A stretch of 53,830 nucleotides of DNA from Paracoccaceae bacterium. GTDB taxonomy: Bacteria; Pseudomonadota; Alphaproteobacteria; Rhodobacterales; Rhodobacteraceae. The position numbers and the translations under genes were made by a program. The stretch covers positions 1 to 53,830 of the forward strand of contig JANSXY010000026.1 of assembly GCA_024742695.1 (NCBI GenBank), read 5' to 3'. The first letter of the stretch is position 1, and each line of letters starts with the position of its first letter. Below, in pieces: positions 1 to 11,167 of the stretch. Below the pieces are notes generated by a model. The model made no database searches. It was not told where the DNA came from and saw nothing but the letters and a program-made list of their open reading frames with translations.

Positions 1-2462
<2,462 letters not shown>

Positions 2463-2597
2463 GCTCGTCGTCACCTTTCGTCTCTTCGCGGGCACGTCCC
2501 GTCGGGGCCACGGGGCGCGCCGCCAGCGAATGAAGGGGGCCAGGTTCCATTCCCGCAGACCGTCCCACCGGCCTGCACCCGAACCTGAAAACCGCGC

Positions 2598-2639
2598 CTT
2601 GGGGAAGGTCCGGCCCGGACGCGCCGGGCCTTCTCCAAG
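2598..2639 (-). terminator. Imperfect hairpin between rplL and rpoB
   Basis: An inverted repeat with arms CTTGGGGAAGGTCCGG and CCGGGCCTTCTCCAAG, with two mismatches, lies in the rplL-rpoB gap just downstream of the perfect hairpin at 2648-2676 (transcription is leftward). No U-tract follows. An attenuator or RNA-processing site is known at this place in E. coli; the role here is inferred by position. Confidence 0.45.
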
Positions 2640-2647
2640 ACAGGTTC

Positions 2648-2676
2648 GGCTGGGCCCGGTCGGTCCGGGCCCAGCC
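2648..2676 (-). terminator. Perfect 12-bp hairpin (attenuator candidate) after rplL
   Basis: GGCTGGGCCCGG at 2648-2659 and its exact complement CCGGGCCCAGCC at 2665-2676 enclose a 5-base loop. It starts 24 bases past the rplL stop codon in the direction of transcription. A stem this strong could reduce read-through from the ribosomal genes into rpoB or act as a processing site. There is no obvious U-run, so it is not a canonical intrinsic terminator. Confidence 0.55.
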
Positions 2677-2699
2677 TCGTGTCACACCGCGTCGCGCGG

Positions 2700-3080
2700 T
2701 TACTTCAGCTCGACCTTCGCGCCGGCCTCTTCGAGCTTCTTCTTCAGCTCTTCGGCCTCGGCCTTCGGGGCCTGCTCCTTCACCTTGCCGCCGGCTTCGA
2801 CCAGGTCCTTGGCTTCCTTCAGGCCAAGGCCGGTGATTCCGCGAACTTCCTTGATCACGTTGATCTTGTTCGGGCCGGCCTCGACGAGGACGACGTCGAA
2901 ATCGGTCTTTTCCTCTTCCGCCGCGCCGGCATCGCCGCCAGCGGCCGGACCGGCCATCATGACGGCGCCACCGGCAGCCGGCTCGATGCCGTATTCGTCC
3001 TTGAGGATGGTTTTCAGTTCCTGGGCTTCGAGAAGCGTGAGGTTCACGATCTCTTCGGCGAGTTTCTTCAGATCAGCCAT
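2700..3080 (-). CDS. rplL: 50S ribosomal protein L7/L12
   Basis: Stalk protein of the large ribosomal subunit that recruits translation factors. It has 126 residues, normal for the family. Residues 1-30 form the helical dimerisation domain ([20 protein letters not shown]), then comes an Ala/Gly/Pro-rich hinge at about 35-52 and the C-terminal factor-binding domain containing [20 protein letters not shown] and [12 protein letters not shown]. It lies 66 bases downstream of rplJ in the same transcript, as expected because L10 and L12 assemble together and are co-regulated. Confidence 0.98.
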   Translation of the reverse strand: MADLKKLAEEIVNLTLLEAQELKTILKDEYGIEPAAGGAVMMAGPAAGGDAGAAEEEKTDFDVVLVEAGPNKINVIKEVRGITGLGLKEAKDLVEAGGKVKEQAPKAEAEELKKKLEEAGAKVELK

Positions 3081-3146
3081 TTTCTCTCATCCATTCCGTT
3101 CATGTGTTCCAACGTCGGGGCCATGCCCCACGAGGGATCGTGTTGC

Positions 3147-3662
3147 TCACGCGGCTTCCCGCTCCTCCAGGGTGGAGAGGATGCCCGCGATGTTGGAAGC
3201 AGGCGCGCCAATGGCACCGGCGATGTTGGATGCCGGGGCGCCGATGCAGCCCGCGATGGAAGCGATAAGCTCCTCGCGGGACGGCATCGAGGCCACGGCC
3301 TTCACACCGGCCGGGTCCAGCACCGTGTCGCCCATCGCACCGCCGAGAATCGCGAATTTCTCGTTCTTCTTGGCGTATTTCTCCGCGACCTTCGCAGCTG
3401 CGACGGGATCCTCGGAGTAAGCGAGCACGGTCATGCCCGAGAGAAGCGAGCCGATGCTGGCGCAGGGCTTCCCCTCAAGGGCGATCTTGGCGAGCCTGTT
3501 CTTGGCGACGCGGACGGACCCACCCGCTTCACGCATTTCCGCGCGCAGGTCCTGCATCTGAGCAACCGTCATCCCCTCGTAGTGGGCAACCACCACGACG
3601 CCAGAGCTTTCGAAGATCTGGCCGAGTTCCTCGACCACTTTCTCTTTCTGGGCTCTATCCAC
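3147..3662 (-). CDS. rplJ: 50S ribosomal protein L10
   Basis: Base of the ribosomal stalk; binds 23S rRNA and carries the L7/L12 dimers. It has 171 residues from a GTG start at 3662 ([17 protein letters not shown]). The N-terminal rRNA-binding domain shows the conserved [15 protein letters not shown] and [12 protein letters not shown] segments. The C-terminal helix carries two near-identical [10 protein letters not shown] blocks at about residues 143-164, which form the L12 docking region. L10 with L12 usually represses its own mRNA; the 250-base leader before this gene is the probable target. Confidence 0.97.
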   Translation of the reverse strand: MDRAQKEKVVEELGQIFESSGVVVVAHYEGMTVAQMQDLRAEMREAGGSVRVAKNRLAKIALEGKPCASIGSLLSGMTVLAYSEDPVAAAKVAEKYAKKNEKFAILGGAMGDTVLDPAGVKAVASMPSREELIASIAGCIGAPASNIAGAIGAPASNIAGILSTLEEREAA

Positions 3663-3912
3663 GGTTTCACTCCAGTCATGGGGGTTTCCCCCCGGCTCGA
3701 TTGCTGTTCCCGGCGGGTGCCGGGAACGGTCGGGTCCGTGTCACGGGTCCCGAGCCCAAGATCGCCCGAGGTCGAAAGACCTGCGGATCGCTCGTCTCGT
3801 TCCCCGTCTCGGGAAGGACTTATGGGGTTTCCCCCGCCCTCCGTCTCGGACAGGACGAGGCCTTGCGGCCCCGCCATTCGCCCGGCCCCTCGCGGCGCCG
3901 GGGAATTCCTTG
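3663..3912 (-). promoter_or_regulatory. rplJ leader (probable L10 autoregulatory leader)
   Basis: A 250-base gap between rplA and rplJ, long for this operon, where spacing is otherwise 3 to 100 bases. It holds a perfect 9-bp hairpin, GTTCCCGGC / GCCGGGAAC at 3706-3727 with a 4-base loop, and other GC-rich inverted repeats. In many bacteria this site is the L10 leader, bound by L10-L12 to shut off translation. The assignment rests on position and structure and was not matched to a covariance model. Confidence 0.5.
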
Positions 3913-4614
3913 TCAGCCCGCGGCCGTGGCCGACCCGAGGTCGACCGACACGCCCGGGCCCATCGTCGAGGACAGCGACACCTTCTTGAGATAGGTGCCC
4001 TTCGCCCCCGAGGGCTTGGCCTTCGATACCGCCTCGACGAAGGCGCGCACGTTCTCGGCCAGCTTCGCCTCGTCGAACGAGACCTTGCCGACGCCGGCAT
4101 GGATCACGCCGGCCTTCTCGACCTTGAACTGCACTTCGCCGCCCTTGGCGTTCTTCACCGCCTGCGCGACATCCATCGTCACCGTGCCGACCTTGGGGTT
4201 CGGCATCAGGTTGCGCGGGCCGAGGATCTTGCCCAGCCGGCCGACGACCGGCATCATGTCCGGCGTGGCGATGCAGCGGTCGAACTCGATCGTGCCGCCC
4301 TGGATCGTCTCCATCAGGTCTTCGGCGCCGACGATGTCGGCCCCGGCTTCCTTGGCCTCGTCGGCCTTGGCGCCGCGCGCGAAGACCGCCACGCGCACCG
4401 TCTTGCCGGTGCCGTTCGGCAGCGTGACGACGCCGCGGACCATCTGGTCCGCATGGCGGGGATCGACGCCGAGGTTCATCGCGATCTCGACGGTTTCATC
4501 GAACTTCGCCGAGGCGGCCTGCTTGATCAGGCCCAGCGCCTCCTCGACCGAGACATTGGCCTTGCCGTCGAACAGCGCGCGGGCGGCCGTGGTACGTTTG
4601 CCGAGCTTTGCCAT
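3913..4614 (-). CDS. rplA: 50S ribosomal protein L1
   Basis: L1 stalk protein that binds 23S rRNA and helps release deacylated tRNA. It has 233 residues, the standard length. The conserved core is clear: [18 protein letters not shown] at the N terminus, then [16 protein letters not shown] and the family signature [21 protein letters not shown]. The start ATG lies 3 bases after the rplK stop, so translation of the two is probably coupled. In E. coli L1 represses its own L11-L1 mRNA; no leader was identified here. Confidence 0.98.
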   Translation of the reverse strand: MAKLGKRTTAARALFDGKANVSVEEALGLIKQAASAKFDETVEIAMNLGVDPRHADQMVRGVVTLPNGTGKTVRVAVFARGAKADEAKEAGADIVGAEDLMETIQGGTIEFDRCIATPDMMPVVGRLGKILGPRNLMPNPKVGTVTMDVAQAVKNAKGGEVQFKVEKAGVIHAGVGKVSFDEAKLAENVRAFVEAVSKAKPSGAKGTYLKKVSLSSTMGPGVSVDLGSATAAG

Positions 4615-4617
4615 GGC

Positions 4618-5070
4618 TTACCCCTTCACCTCGATGCCGATCGACTTCGCCGAGCCGAGGATGATCTTCATCGCGGCCTCGACGTCGTTCGCCGACAGGT
4701 CCTTCATCTTCTGTTCCGCGATCTCGCGGACCTGCGCCGCGGTCACGTAGGCGGCGGTTTCGCGGCCCGGCTTCTCCGACCCTTTCGGGCGGTTGCGCTT
4801 GCCGACCGGCTTCAGCCCGGCCGCGACCTTCAGAAGGTAGGACGCCGGCGCCGATTTCGTTTCGAAGGTGAACGACTTGTCGGCATAGTAGGTGATGATC
4901 GTCGGCACCGGGGTGCCGGGCGTCATCTCCTGCGTCTTGGCGTTGAACTCCTTGCAGAAGCCCATGATGTTGATCCCGCGCTGGCCCAGCGCCGGGCCGA
5001 CGGGCGGCGAGGGGTTGGCCTGCCCCGCCTTGATCTGCAGCTTGAGCTGCCCAACCACTTTCTTGGCCAT
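4618..5070 (-). CDS. rplK: 50S ribosomal protein L11
   Basis: Component of the GTPase-associated centre; binds 23S rRNA near the factor site and is the target of thiostrepton-class drugs. It has 150 residues, slightly longer than the 141-residue average because of a C-terminal extension ([10 protein letters not shown]). Conserved blocks include the [20 protein letters not shown] start with the proline pair at the drug-binding linker and [19 protein letters not shown]. It lies 100 bases downstream of nusG and directly before rplA. Confidence 0.98.
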   Translation of the reverse strand: MAKKVVGQLKLQIKAGQANPSPPVGPALGQRGINIMGFCKEFNAKTQEMTPGTPVPTIITYYADKSFTFETKSAPASYLLKVAAGLKPVGKRNRPKGSEKPGRETAAYVTAAQVREIAEQKMKDLSANDVEAAMKIILGSAKSIGIEVKG

Positions 5071-5170
5071 GCGGCCTCTCCTTCATCACCCGCCCCGCGA
5101 AGGGGCCCTGGTTTAGTGGTCCGGTCCGCGTGACCCGCCCGGGCCCCGCTCGCCTCCCACGGCTCGCACG

Positions 5171-5704
5171 TCAGGCGCCCTTCGACACCTGCGTGAATTC
5201 CAGTTCCACCGGCGTCGCCCGGCCGAAGATCGAGACCGTCACCTTCAGACGGTTGTTGGCCTCGTCGACATCCTCGACCATGCCCGAAAAGCCCTCGAAC
5301 GGGCCGTCGGTCACCTGCACCTGCTCGCCGATGTCGAACCGGATCAGGTTGCGCGGCTGCGCCTCGCCCTCCTCGACCCGGTTCAGGATCGCGTTCACCT
5401 CGGCGTCGCGCATCGGCATCGGCTTGCCCTGCGGGCCGAGAAAGCCGGTGACCCGGTTGATCGAGTTGATCAGGTGATAGCCGCGGTCGGTCATGTCCAT
5501 CCGCACCAGCACGTAGCCGGGCATGAAACGCCGCTCGCTCGTCACCTTCTTGCCGCGCCGGACCTCGATGACTTCCTCGGTCGGCACCAGCACCTCCTCG
5601 ATCTCGTCCTCGAGGCCCTTCTCCGCCACGGCCTGCCGGATCTGTTCGGCCACCTTCTTCTCGAAGTTCGAGAGAACGCTGACCGAATACCAACGCTTCG
5701 CCAT
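5171..5704 (-). CDS. nusG: Transcription termination/antitermination protein NusG
   Basis: Elongation factor that binds the RNA polymerase clamp and links it to Rho or to ribosomal S10. It has 177 residues. Residues 1 to about 120 form the NGN domain (MAKRWYSVSVLSNFEKKVAE and RFMPGYVLVRMDMTD). A C-terminal KOW domain at about 125-177 contains GEQVQVTDGPFEGFSGMVED. It lies 196 bases after secE in the conserved secE-nusG-rplK order. No GC-rich insertions or unusual domains are seen. Confidence 0.98.
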   Translation of the reverse strand: MAKRWYSVSVLSNFEKKVAEQIRQAVAEKGLEDEIEEVLVPTEEVIEVRRGKKVTSERRFMPGYVLVRMDMTDRGYHLINSINRVTGFLGPQGKPMPMRDAEVNAILNRVEEGEAQPRNLIRFDIGEQVQVTDGPFEGFSGMVEDVDEANNRLKVTVSIFGRATPVELEFTQVSKGA

Positions 5705-5900
5705 GTGCCCCTGACCTCGCTCAGACCGGCCGCGCGCCGGTTATTCCCCGTCTCGGGCGCCTCCGCCGGCGCCCATCCCCGAACAAAAAACAGCGCGCAG
5801 ACCGAATCGCTGCACGCCGGCTCGCCGAAGGTTCGCCCGCCTTACAGGCCCCGCCCCCCGATTTCAAGGGGCGGCGCGGCGCGGCCCGCGGCGGCCCGTG

Positions 5901-6098
5901 CTAGCCGAAGAACCCCAGGATCGCCTGCAGCCCCTGCCGGATCACGAGATCGACGAGAAAGAAGAACACCGCGGTGAGCGCCGTCATGATCACCACCATC
6001 AGCGAGGTCATCGCCACCTCGCGCCGCGTCGGCCACACGACCTTGGCAACTTCGGATCGCACCTGCGCGATGAATTGCACGGGATTGGTTCGGGCCAT
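5901..6098 (-). CDS. secE: Preprotein translocase subunit SecE
   Basis: Small inner-membrane clamp of the SecYEG channel. It has 65 residues, the short single-span form usual in alphaproteobacteria. The amphipathic helix carries the conserved VRSEVAKVVWPTRREV and is followed by one membrane segment at about residues 30-55 (TSLMVVIMTALTAVFFFLVD). A candidate promoter lies just upstream and overlaps the end of the restriction-modification gene. Downstream is nusG. Confidence 0.97.
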   Translation of the reverse strand: MARTNPVQFIAQVRSEVAKVVWPTRREVAMTSLMVVIMTALTAVFFFLVDLVIRQGLQAILGFFG

Positions 6099-6127
6099 GA
6101 CGCGTCCTCGTCTCTCGCTGCCGGGTG

Positions 6128-6156
6128 CAGATACGTGGCCGGATGCCGGAAATCAA
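6128..6156 (-). promoter_or_regulatory. Candidate promoter of secE-nusG-rpl operon
   Basis: On the minus strand TTGATT (6156-6151) and TATCTG (6133-6128) are spaced 17 bases apart, and the predicted start point lies about 20 bases before the secE ATG. The -35 element overlaps the last stop codon of the restriction-modification gene. Found by eye; the -10 matches only moderately. Confidence 0.4.
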
Positions 6157-8987
6157 GCCCGGCGGCGGCGGGGCCGGCCCGGCGGGGCCAGAAGCGGGTT
6201 CGCCATCTTCTCGTAAAGGCCCAGCAGATGTTCCACCCGGTCCCGGTCGGACGCGAAGCCGGACGGGCGGTACAGCCGGTCCACCGCGCGGTCCAGCGCG
6301 GCATGCGCGCGGCGCAGGTCGGGCGGCATCAGATCGGGATCGTAAAGCTGCGCCAGCGTAGCGCCGGGATGCGCCGCGCGGGTATCGAGCACGGCATGGG
6401 CCAGGGGCGCGAGGCGCGACAGGTCCGCGCCGGTCGGCAGGGGGAAGGTGTTTTAGACGACGCCGATCCCGTACTGAAAATCACTCTTCAGCCGCCCACC
6501 GATGAAGCGAAGCCATGCGACATGCATGCGCGCCGCGAGGAGGGCGAAATGCCAAAGCTCGGCATCCATCAGAAGGCGAACCTTGTTGCTTGGTATCGCG
6601 GGCGGCTCTAGCCAGCCGATCGGCATGTAATCCCGCCGTTCGGAACTGACCTCAGGCAGCACGAGGAACGGCCGGTCGGGCACCACCGTCACGTGAAACC
6701 GCGTCGGCGTCGCGGCCAGTTGCGAAGATGACATTCCGCGTTCGCCCGAACCTTCCGCCTTCCCCTTGCCCGGAATCTCGCCAAGCCGATAGGCCCGCAC
6801 CCGGCCGATCACCTCGCGCACCCGCCGTAGTCCGTGTAACTCCTGCGGCGTCGCCTCGCCCAGGTAAAGAATGAACCGCTCGCCGCCGTTCAGGAACTCG
6901 CGGCTGCCCACGAAGGGCCGGAAGAACCGTTCCGCCTCTGGCTCCGCCGCAAGAAAGGCCCGCATTTCGTCGCGGGTGAAGATGTAGTGGCCGCCGTCGA
7001 TGGGCTTCGATCCGATCACGATGCGAGGCATCCCGTTGATCGGCCGCGCCGCCTCCTTCACGACCAGATGCGGGTCGACCAGCCGCGCGGCGTCGATCAG
7101 GTAGGGCGAAATCGCGGCATGCACCGTCTCCACCGGGTCGCCCCGGATGTCGGGATAGCTGAACAGCCGCCGGTGGCGCGGTGCCGTCGCGCGCCGGTCA
7201 AGGCCAAGGATCACGACATGCACATGCGCCTTGCCGCGGGCCTCCGATCCCCATTCGAAGGTGCGGTGGGCGAATCCGATCTCCAGCCCGCAGCGGTCGA
7301 ACAGCAGCGGCCAGAGTTGCGCCACCTGTTCGCCCTGGGTGATCGAATTGGTGGCGACAAAGGCGATCCGCGCCTGCCCCCGGACATAGTGCCCGGCCTT
7401 TATGAACCAGGCCGCGACGTAGTCGAGCGTTCCGCCCGATTTCCCCAAGCCCGCGATCCGTCGCACCTGCGCGCGCTGACCGGGTGTCTGGAATTTCGCG
7501 CCGACGAACGGCGGGTTGCCGAGGATGAAACTGCATCGGTCCGGCGGCAGGACATCGGCCCAGTCGATTTCAAGCGCATCGGCATGCACGATATGCGGCG
7601 CGGCCCTGAGCGGGATGCGGGCGACAACATCGCCGACCAGCTCGGACAGGCGAAGATTCATCAGGTGGTCCATCATCCACAGCGCCGTCTCGGCGATCCG
7701 CGCCGGGAATTCGCCGATCTCGATCCCATGGAACTGGTTCACGTCGACGCGCGACAGCGATGCTACGTTGAAGCTGTAGTCGGCTTGCGACATGCCGGCC
7801 CGCCGGAACCGATGCCCGAAGCGCTCCGCGATGACCTCGTTTTCCAACGTCCGCAATTCGCGATACGTGATCACCAGGAAGTTGCCGCAACCGCAGGCCG
7901 GATCGAAGAACGTCAATCTGGCCAGCTTGTCGTGAAACGACTCCAGCGCCCTTTCCCGCCCCGTCTTGCGGGCCTTGATCCGCTCGAACTCCGCCCTGAG
8001 ATCATCCATGAACAATGGCCCGATCAGTTTCAGGATGTTCTTCTCGGTCGTGTAGTGCGCGCCCTTGGCCCGCCTCTCGCGGGGTTCCATCACTGACTGG
8101 AACAACGATCCGTAGATCGCCGGCGAGATCGGCGTCCAGTCGAACCGGCAGGCGTTGATCAGGGCCGCACGCATGTCGGCGTCGAAATCGGGGGCCGGGA
8201 AATACTCGCCGAAGAGACGGCCGTTCACGTAGGGAAACCGGGCAAATGCGGGATCGAGGGTTTGCGATCTGTCCGCCTCGGGGGTGTTCAGAACAGCGAA
8301 TAGCTTGTTGAGAACATCGCCCGTGTCCGTCCCGTCCGGACGGGTCCGTTCTTCGAGAAGGTCTAGGAGGATATCCTTGGGTTCGAAGATGCCGGTATCG
8401 TCTGCGAACAGGCAGAAGACGATCCTGGTGAGAAACACCTCGAGTTTGTGACCGTGATAACCCGATGCCTCGATCCGGTCGTGCAGGAGCCCGACGAGTT
8501 CCGCGGCCTTGATGTTGACCGGGTTCTGATCGCGGAACGGAACGACTTCGCGGCCAAGGACGAAGGCAAACCTGTCGATATACCGGGGCAACTCATCAAG
8601 GTCGAACGTGATCCTTTGGCCGCTTTCAAGATCGGTGAGATCCCAGCTTCGAAAGTCGCAGGCCAGCACCCGCCTTGGCATTTCCGCGTCGGCCAGGCAT
8701 TGCGTGTAGTCGAGTGCCTGAAGGCGCGCCTCGGACAGGTTCCTGCCAAGCGACTTCTGCTCGATGACAAGCTTTCCGGGGATGAACAGGTCGATCGAAC
8801 CCGTCGTGCCCGACAGCTTCTCCACCGATTGCTCATAGACCGCGATCCGCGTCCGCGGGACGCCGAAGACATCCTGGAAGAAGTTGTTCCAGAAGGTCTG
8901 CGAGTCGCGCCGTTCATCACGGAAGGCGCGATGGTTCCTTGCAAACACGGCGGCACGCGACCGCAACTCACTCGTACTCAACCTCAT
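6153..8987 (-). pseudogene. Type IIL (MmeI-like) restriction-modification enzyme interrupted by an in-frame stop
   Basis: Single-chain enzyme that both methylates and cuts DNA. From the ATG at 8987 (a GTG at 9005 is an alternative), the nuclease site D66-x9-E76-x-K78 (GSIDLFIPGKLVIEQKS) has the spacing of MmeI. The methyltransferase follows, with motif I FFDPACGCGNF near residue 360 and motif IV LGNPPFVG near residue 490. A target-recognition region occupies about 620-800. At residue 845 the frame reads VV-stop-NTFPLP: TAA (6455-6453) replaces the tyrosine of the family motif VVYNTFP. The same frame continues for 99 codons with the family C terminus (YDPDLMPPDLRRAHAALDRA, DRDRVEHLLGLYEKM) to a TGA at 6153. 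It is a recent nonsense mutation or a sequencing error; the 844-residue product keeps both catalytic domains and might still act. Confidence 0.85.
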
Positions 8988-9045
8988 CAAGGAGAGGTTA
9001 TGCACGAACCTGCACTTTTGGGAAGGTTCTAGTTGTGTCCGGGCC

Positions 9046-9121
9046 TGGCAGGGGCAGAGGGACTCGAACCCCCGACCCTCGGTTTTGGAGACCGATGCTC
9101 TACCAACTGAGCTATACCCCT
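9046..9121 (-). tRNA. tRNA-Trp (anticodon CCA)
   Basis: A 76-base cloverleaf reads on the minus strand from AGGGGTATAGCTCAGTTGG to a genome-encoded CCA. The acceptor arms AGGGGTA and TGCCCCT pair over 7 bp with one G-U, the anticodon loop is CTCCAAA giving anticodon CCA, and the T arm has GGTTCGAGTCC. The discriminator base is G, as for bacterial tRNA-Trp. Its place near secE is the ancestral alphaproteobacterial order. Confidence 0.97.
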
Positions 9122-9218
9122 GCGGCCGCTGTCTCGTTAGGTTTTCGCGCCGCTGCCGTCAAGCGGAGATCGCGGGCAGCCGGCGCCCGGCCCGCCCCGA
9201 CGCCGGCAAGGCGAAGCG

Positions 9219-10088
9219 TCACCGGCTTGCCGGCCCTTGCCTGGTGAGCGCGTAGAGGTTCGAGGCCAGCAGCGCGCCGATCACCACGGTTCCGCCAGCC
9301 AGCGCCCAGGCGCCCGGATCCTCGCCCACCGCGATCCATACCAGGATAGGCGCGAGAACCGATTCCAGCAGGACCAGCAGCGAGACCTCGGCCGAACTGA
9401 TGTATCGCGGCCCGATGGCCAGCAGGCATGAGGCCGCGCCGATGAACGCGCCGTGGCCCAGGAACAGCGGCCACTGGGCCTCGAACGCTTCCAGCGGCGA
9501 CACGAACGGCCCGACGACAAGCGCCGCCCCGATGTAGGCGAAGGGAATCGCGGGGATCATCGAGGTCGCCCGGACCGAGCGCACCGCCGTCAGCGCGGCG
9601 GCGAAGGCGGCAGAGACGTAAAGCGCCCAGAGATCGCCCTTCCACGAGGCGAGCTGCGACTCGCTCGATCCGTAGGCGATGATCGCAAGCCCGAGGATCA
9701 CCGCGGTCATGGTCACGACCATGCGCATCCGGATCGGCTCGCCAAGGAAGACCCGGCTGAAGACGGCCGCGAAGACCGGCATCGAGGCGAAGATGAACAC
9801 CACGTTGGCCACGCTGGTGTTGGTCACGGCCATCACGAAGGCCGGCGCCGTCGTTCCGATCAGGACGGTGTAGATCAGCCCCGGCCGGCCCGTCCCCAGA
9901 ACGGCGCGAAAGCCGCGCAGGCCCTGGACCGCGAGCAGAACCGCGAGAACGAAGATCCCCGCGGTCAGCCCGCGCCAGAACGCCGTCACCATCGGCTCGG
10001 CCTCGATCAGCCTCACGAAGAGGGAATCGGGCACGACGAGCAGAACGCCCAGTGTCGTGATCGCCAGGCCTTTCAGGTGATCGCCCAA
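9219..10088 (-). CDS. EamA/DMT-family inner-membrane transporter
   Basis: Probable drug/metabolite-type exporter with about ten membrane segments in two EamA repeats, 289 residues from a TTG start at 10088 (LGDHLKGLAITTLGVLLVVP). I chose that start because GGGGAGG lies 8 bases upstream at 10097-10103; an open frame extends to 10268 but adds an Arg/Pro-rich, non-membrane stretch. Visible features are the repeat-1 MAVTNTSVANVVFIFASMPV segment and the repeat-2 ISSAEVSLLVLLESVLAPIL segment, both typical of the family. The substrate cannot be read from sequence. It stands alone, divergent from the chaC-like gene. Confidence 0.85.
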   Translation of the reverse strand: MGDHLKGLAITTLGVLLVVPDSLFVRLIEAEPMVTAFWRGLTAGIFVLAVLLAVQGLRGFRAVLGTGRPGLIYTVLIGTTAPAFVMAVTNTSVANVVFIFASMPVFAAVFSRVFLGEPIRMRMVVTMTAVILGLAIIAYGSSESQLASWKGDLWALYVSAAFAAALTAVRSVRATSMIPAIPFAYIGAALVVGPFVSPLEAFEAQWPLFLGHGAFIGAASCLLAIGPRYISSAEVSLLVLLESVLAPILVWIAVGEDPGAWALAGGTVVIGALLASNLYALTRQGPASR

Positions 10089-10393
10089 GGTGTCCGCCTC
10101 CCCGCCCCTTGCCGGCCTTCCGCCGGACGCGGGCAGCCTAGCGGAAGATCGCGGGAATTCCACTCGGGCAGTCCGGCCCCGCGCCGGCGCCGCGCAGCGC
10201 GGCGAGGCCGGGTGGATCGGACCGGGGCGAGCCCCCGGAAGCGGCATCGCCCATGCGCCCGCCGGCAAGCGGCCGGCATTGCCGTTCCGCGCTGGGGCGG
10301 GCTGACTTCGCGCCCCGCGGATGCGATAGTGGACAGGCCGCCACGCCGTGCCCCGCCGGGGCGCGGGTGGCCCCCATGCGACGGAGCCGCCGT
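10089..10393. other. Divergent intergenic region
   Basis: A 305-base GC-rich spacer between the EamA gene and the chaC-like gene. It holds the EamA ribosome-binding site, short GC-rich inverted repeats and a weak rightward promoter candidate at 10302-10330. I see no RNA gene or small coding region. Confidence 0.5.
10302..10330 (+). promoter_or_regulatory. Candidate promoter for chaC-like gene and dipeptidase
   Basis: CTGACT (10302-10307) and GATAGT (10325-10330) are spaced by 17 bases, about 63 bases before the chosen TTG start. Both hexamers are partial matches to sigma-70 elements; found by eye. Confidence 0.3.
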
Positions 10394-11167
10394 TTGACCG
10401 AGACGACCGATCCCTTCGTCCGGCATCCGGAACTGCGCGACAGGATCGCCGATCCCGCCGAGGCCGTGTTCTTTCGCACCCTCAGCGTCGAGACCCTGTT
10501 CGCGGACAAGCCCGACCTGCACTGGGTCGTCGAACTGCTGCACACCGACGAGGTGCGCGAGACCTCGCGCCGGCGCACGCTGGCCGATCACGACGGCGGC
10601 GATCTGTGGATCTTCGGCTACGGGTCGCTGATGTGGAACCCGGCAATCCACTTCGCCGAGGTCCGGCGCGCCGCGCTGCCCGGCCATGCCCGCCGGTTCA
10701 TCCTGAAGGACATCTACGGCGGGCGCGGTACGCGCGAGGCGCCGGGGCTGATGGCCGCGCTGGACCCTGGCGAAGGCTGCGAGGGGCTGCTGTTCCGGAT
10801 CCGGGCCGAGGACATCGAGGCCGAGACCGAGATCCTGTGGCGGCGCGAATACATCGGGCCGGGCTACCTTCCGGCCTTCGTGACGGCCGAGGCGGAGGGC
10901 GCGCCGGTCCGGGCGCTGACCTTCCTCGCCGATCATTCCGCCGATACGATCGAAGCCGGCCTCGGCTTCGACGAGCAGGTGCGCCTGATCGCGCGCGGCA
11001 CCGGGTTCCTGGGATCGAGCCGCGACTATCTGGCCGGCATCGTCGATCACTTGCGGACGCTGGATATCCATGACGCCGACTGCGCGGCGCTTCTCGATGC
11101 GGTCGACCGCGAGGTCGCCGCGACGCGACCGGCCGCGCCCCAACCCCCGAAAGGCCCGGCCCGATGA
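10394..11167 (+). CDS. ChaC-like gamma-glutamylcyclotransferase
   Basis: Predicted to release 5-oxoproline from gamma-glutamyl peptides such as glutathione. It has 257 residues from a TTG at 10394, chosen because CGGAG lies 7 bases upstream and the product then begins LTETTDPFVRHPELR, the expected N terminus; an ATG at 10376 is the alternative. The fold signature FGYGSLMWNP is near residue 74, and the catalytic glutamate lies in WRREYIGPGYLP near residue 151. An N-terminal helical extension of about 70 residues precedes the fold. The stop overlaps the dipeptidase ATG (ATGA), which suggests co-translation and a joint role in gamma-glutamyl or dipeptide turnover. Confidence 0.88.
   Translation: MTETTDPFVRHPELRDRIADPAEAVFFRTLSVETLFADKPDLHWVVELLHTDEVRETSRRRTLADHDGGDLWIFGYGSLMWNPAIHFAEVRRAALPGHARRFILKDIYGGRGTREAPGLMAALDPGEGCEGLLFRIRAEDIEAETEILWRREYIGPGYLPAFVTAEAEGAPVRALTFLADHSADTIEAGLGFDEQVRLIARGTGFLGSSRDYLAGIVDHLRTLDIHDADCAALLDAVDREVAATRPAAPQPPKGPAR

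Noticed and set aside
5755-5774. 7-bp hairpin between secE and nusG as a terminator
   Set aside because: No U-run follows in the direction of transcription and the spacing is normal for this operon; left unassigned.
9046-9121. Integrative element using tRNA-Trp as attachment site
   Set aside because: No integrase gene and no second copy of the tRNA 3' end near 6100-6180 or elsewhere in the interval.
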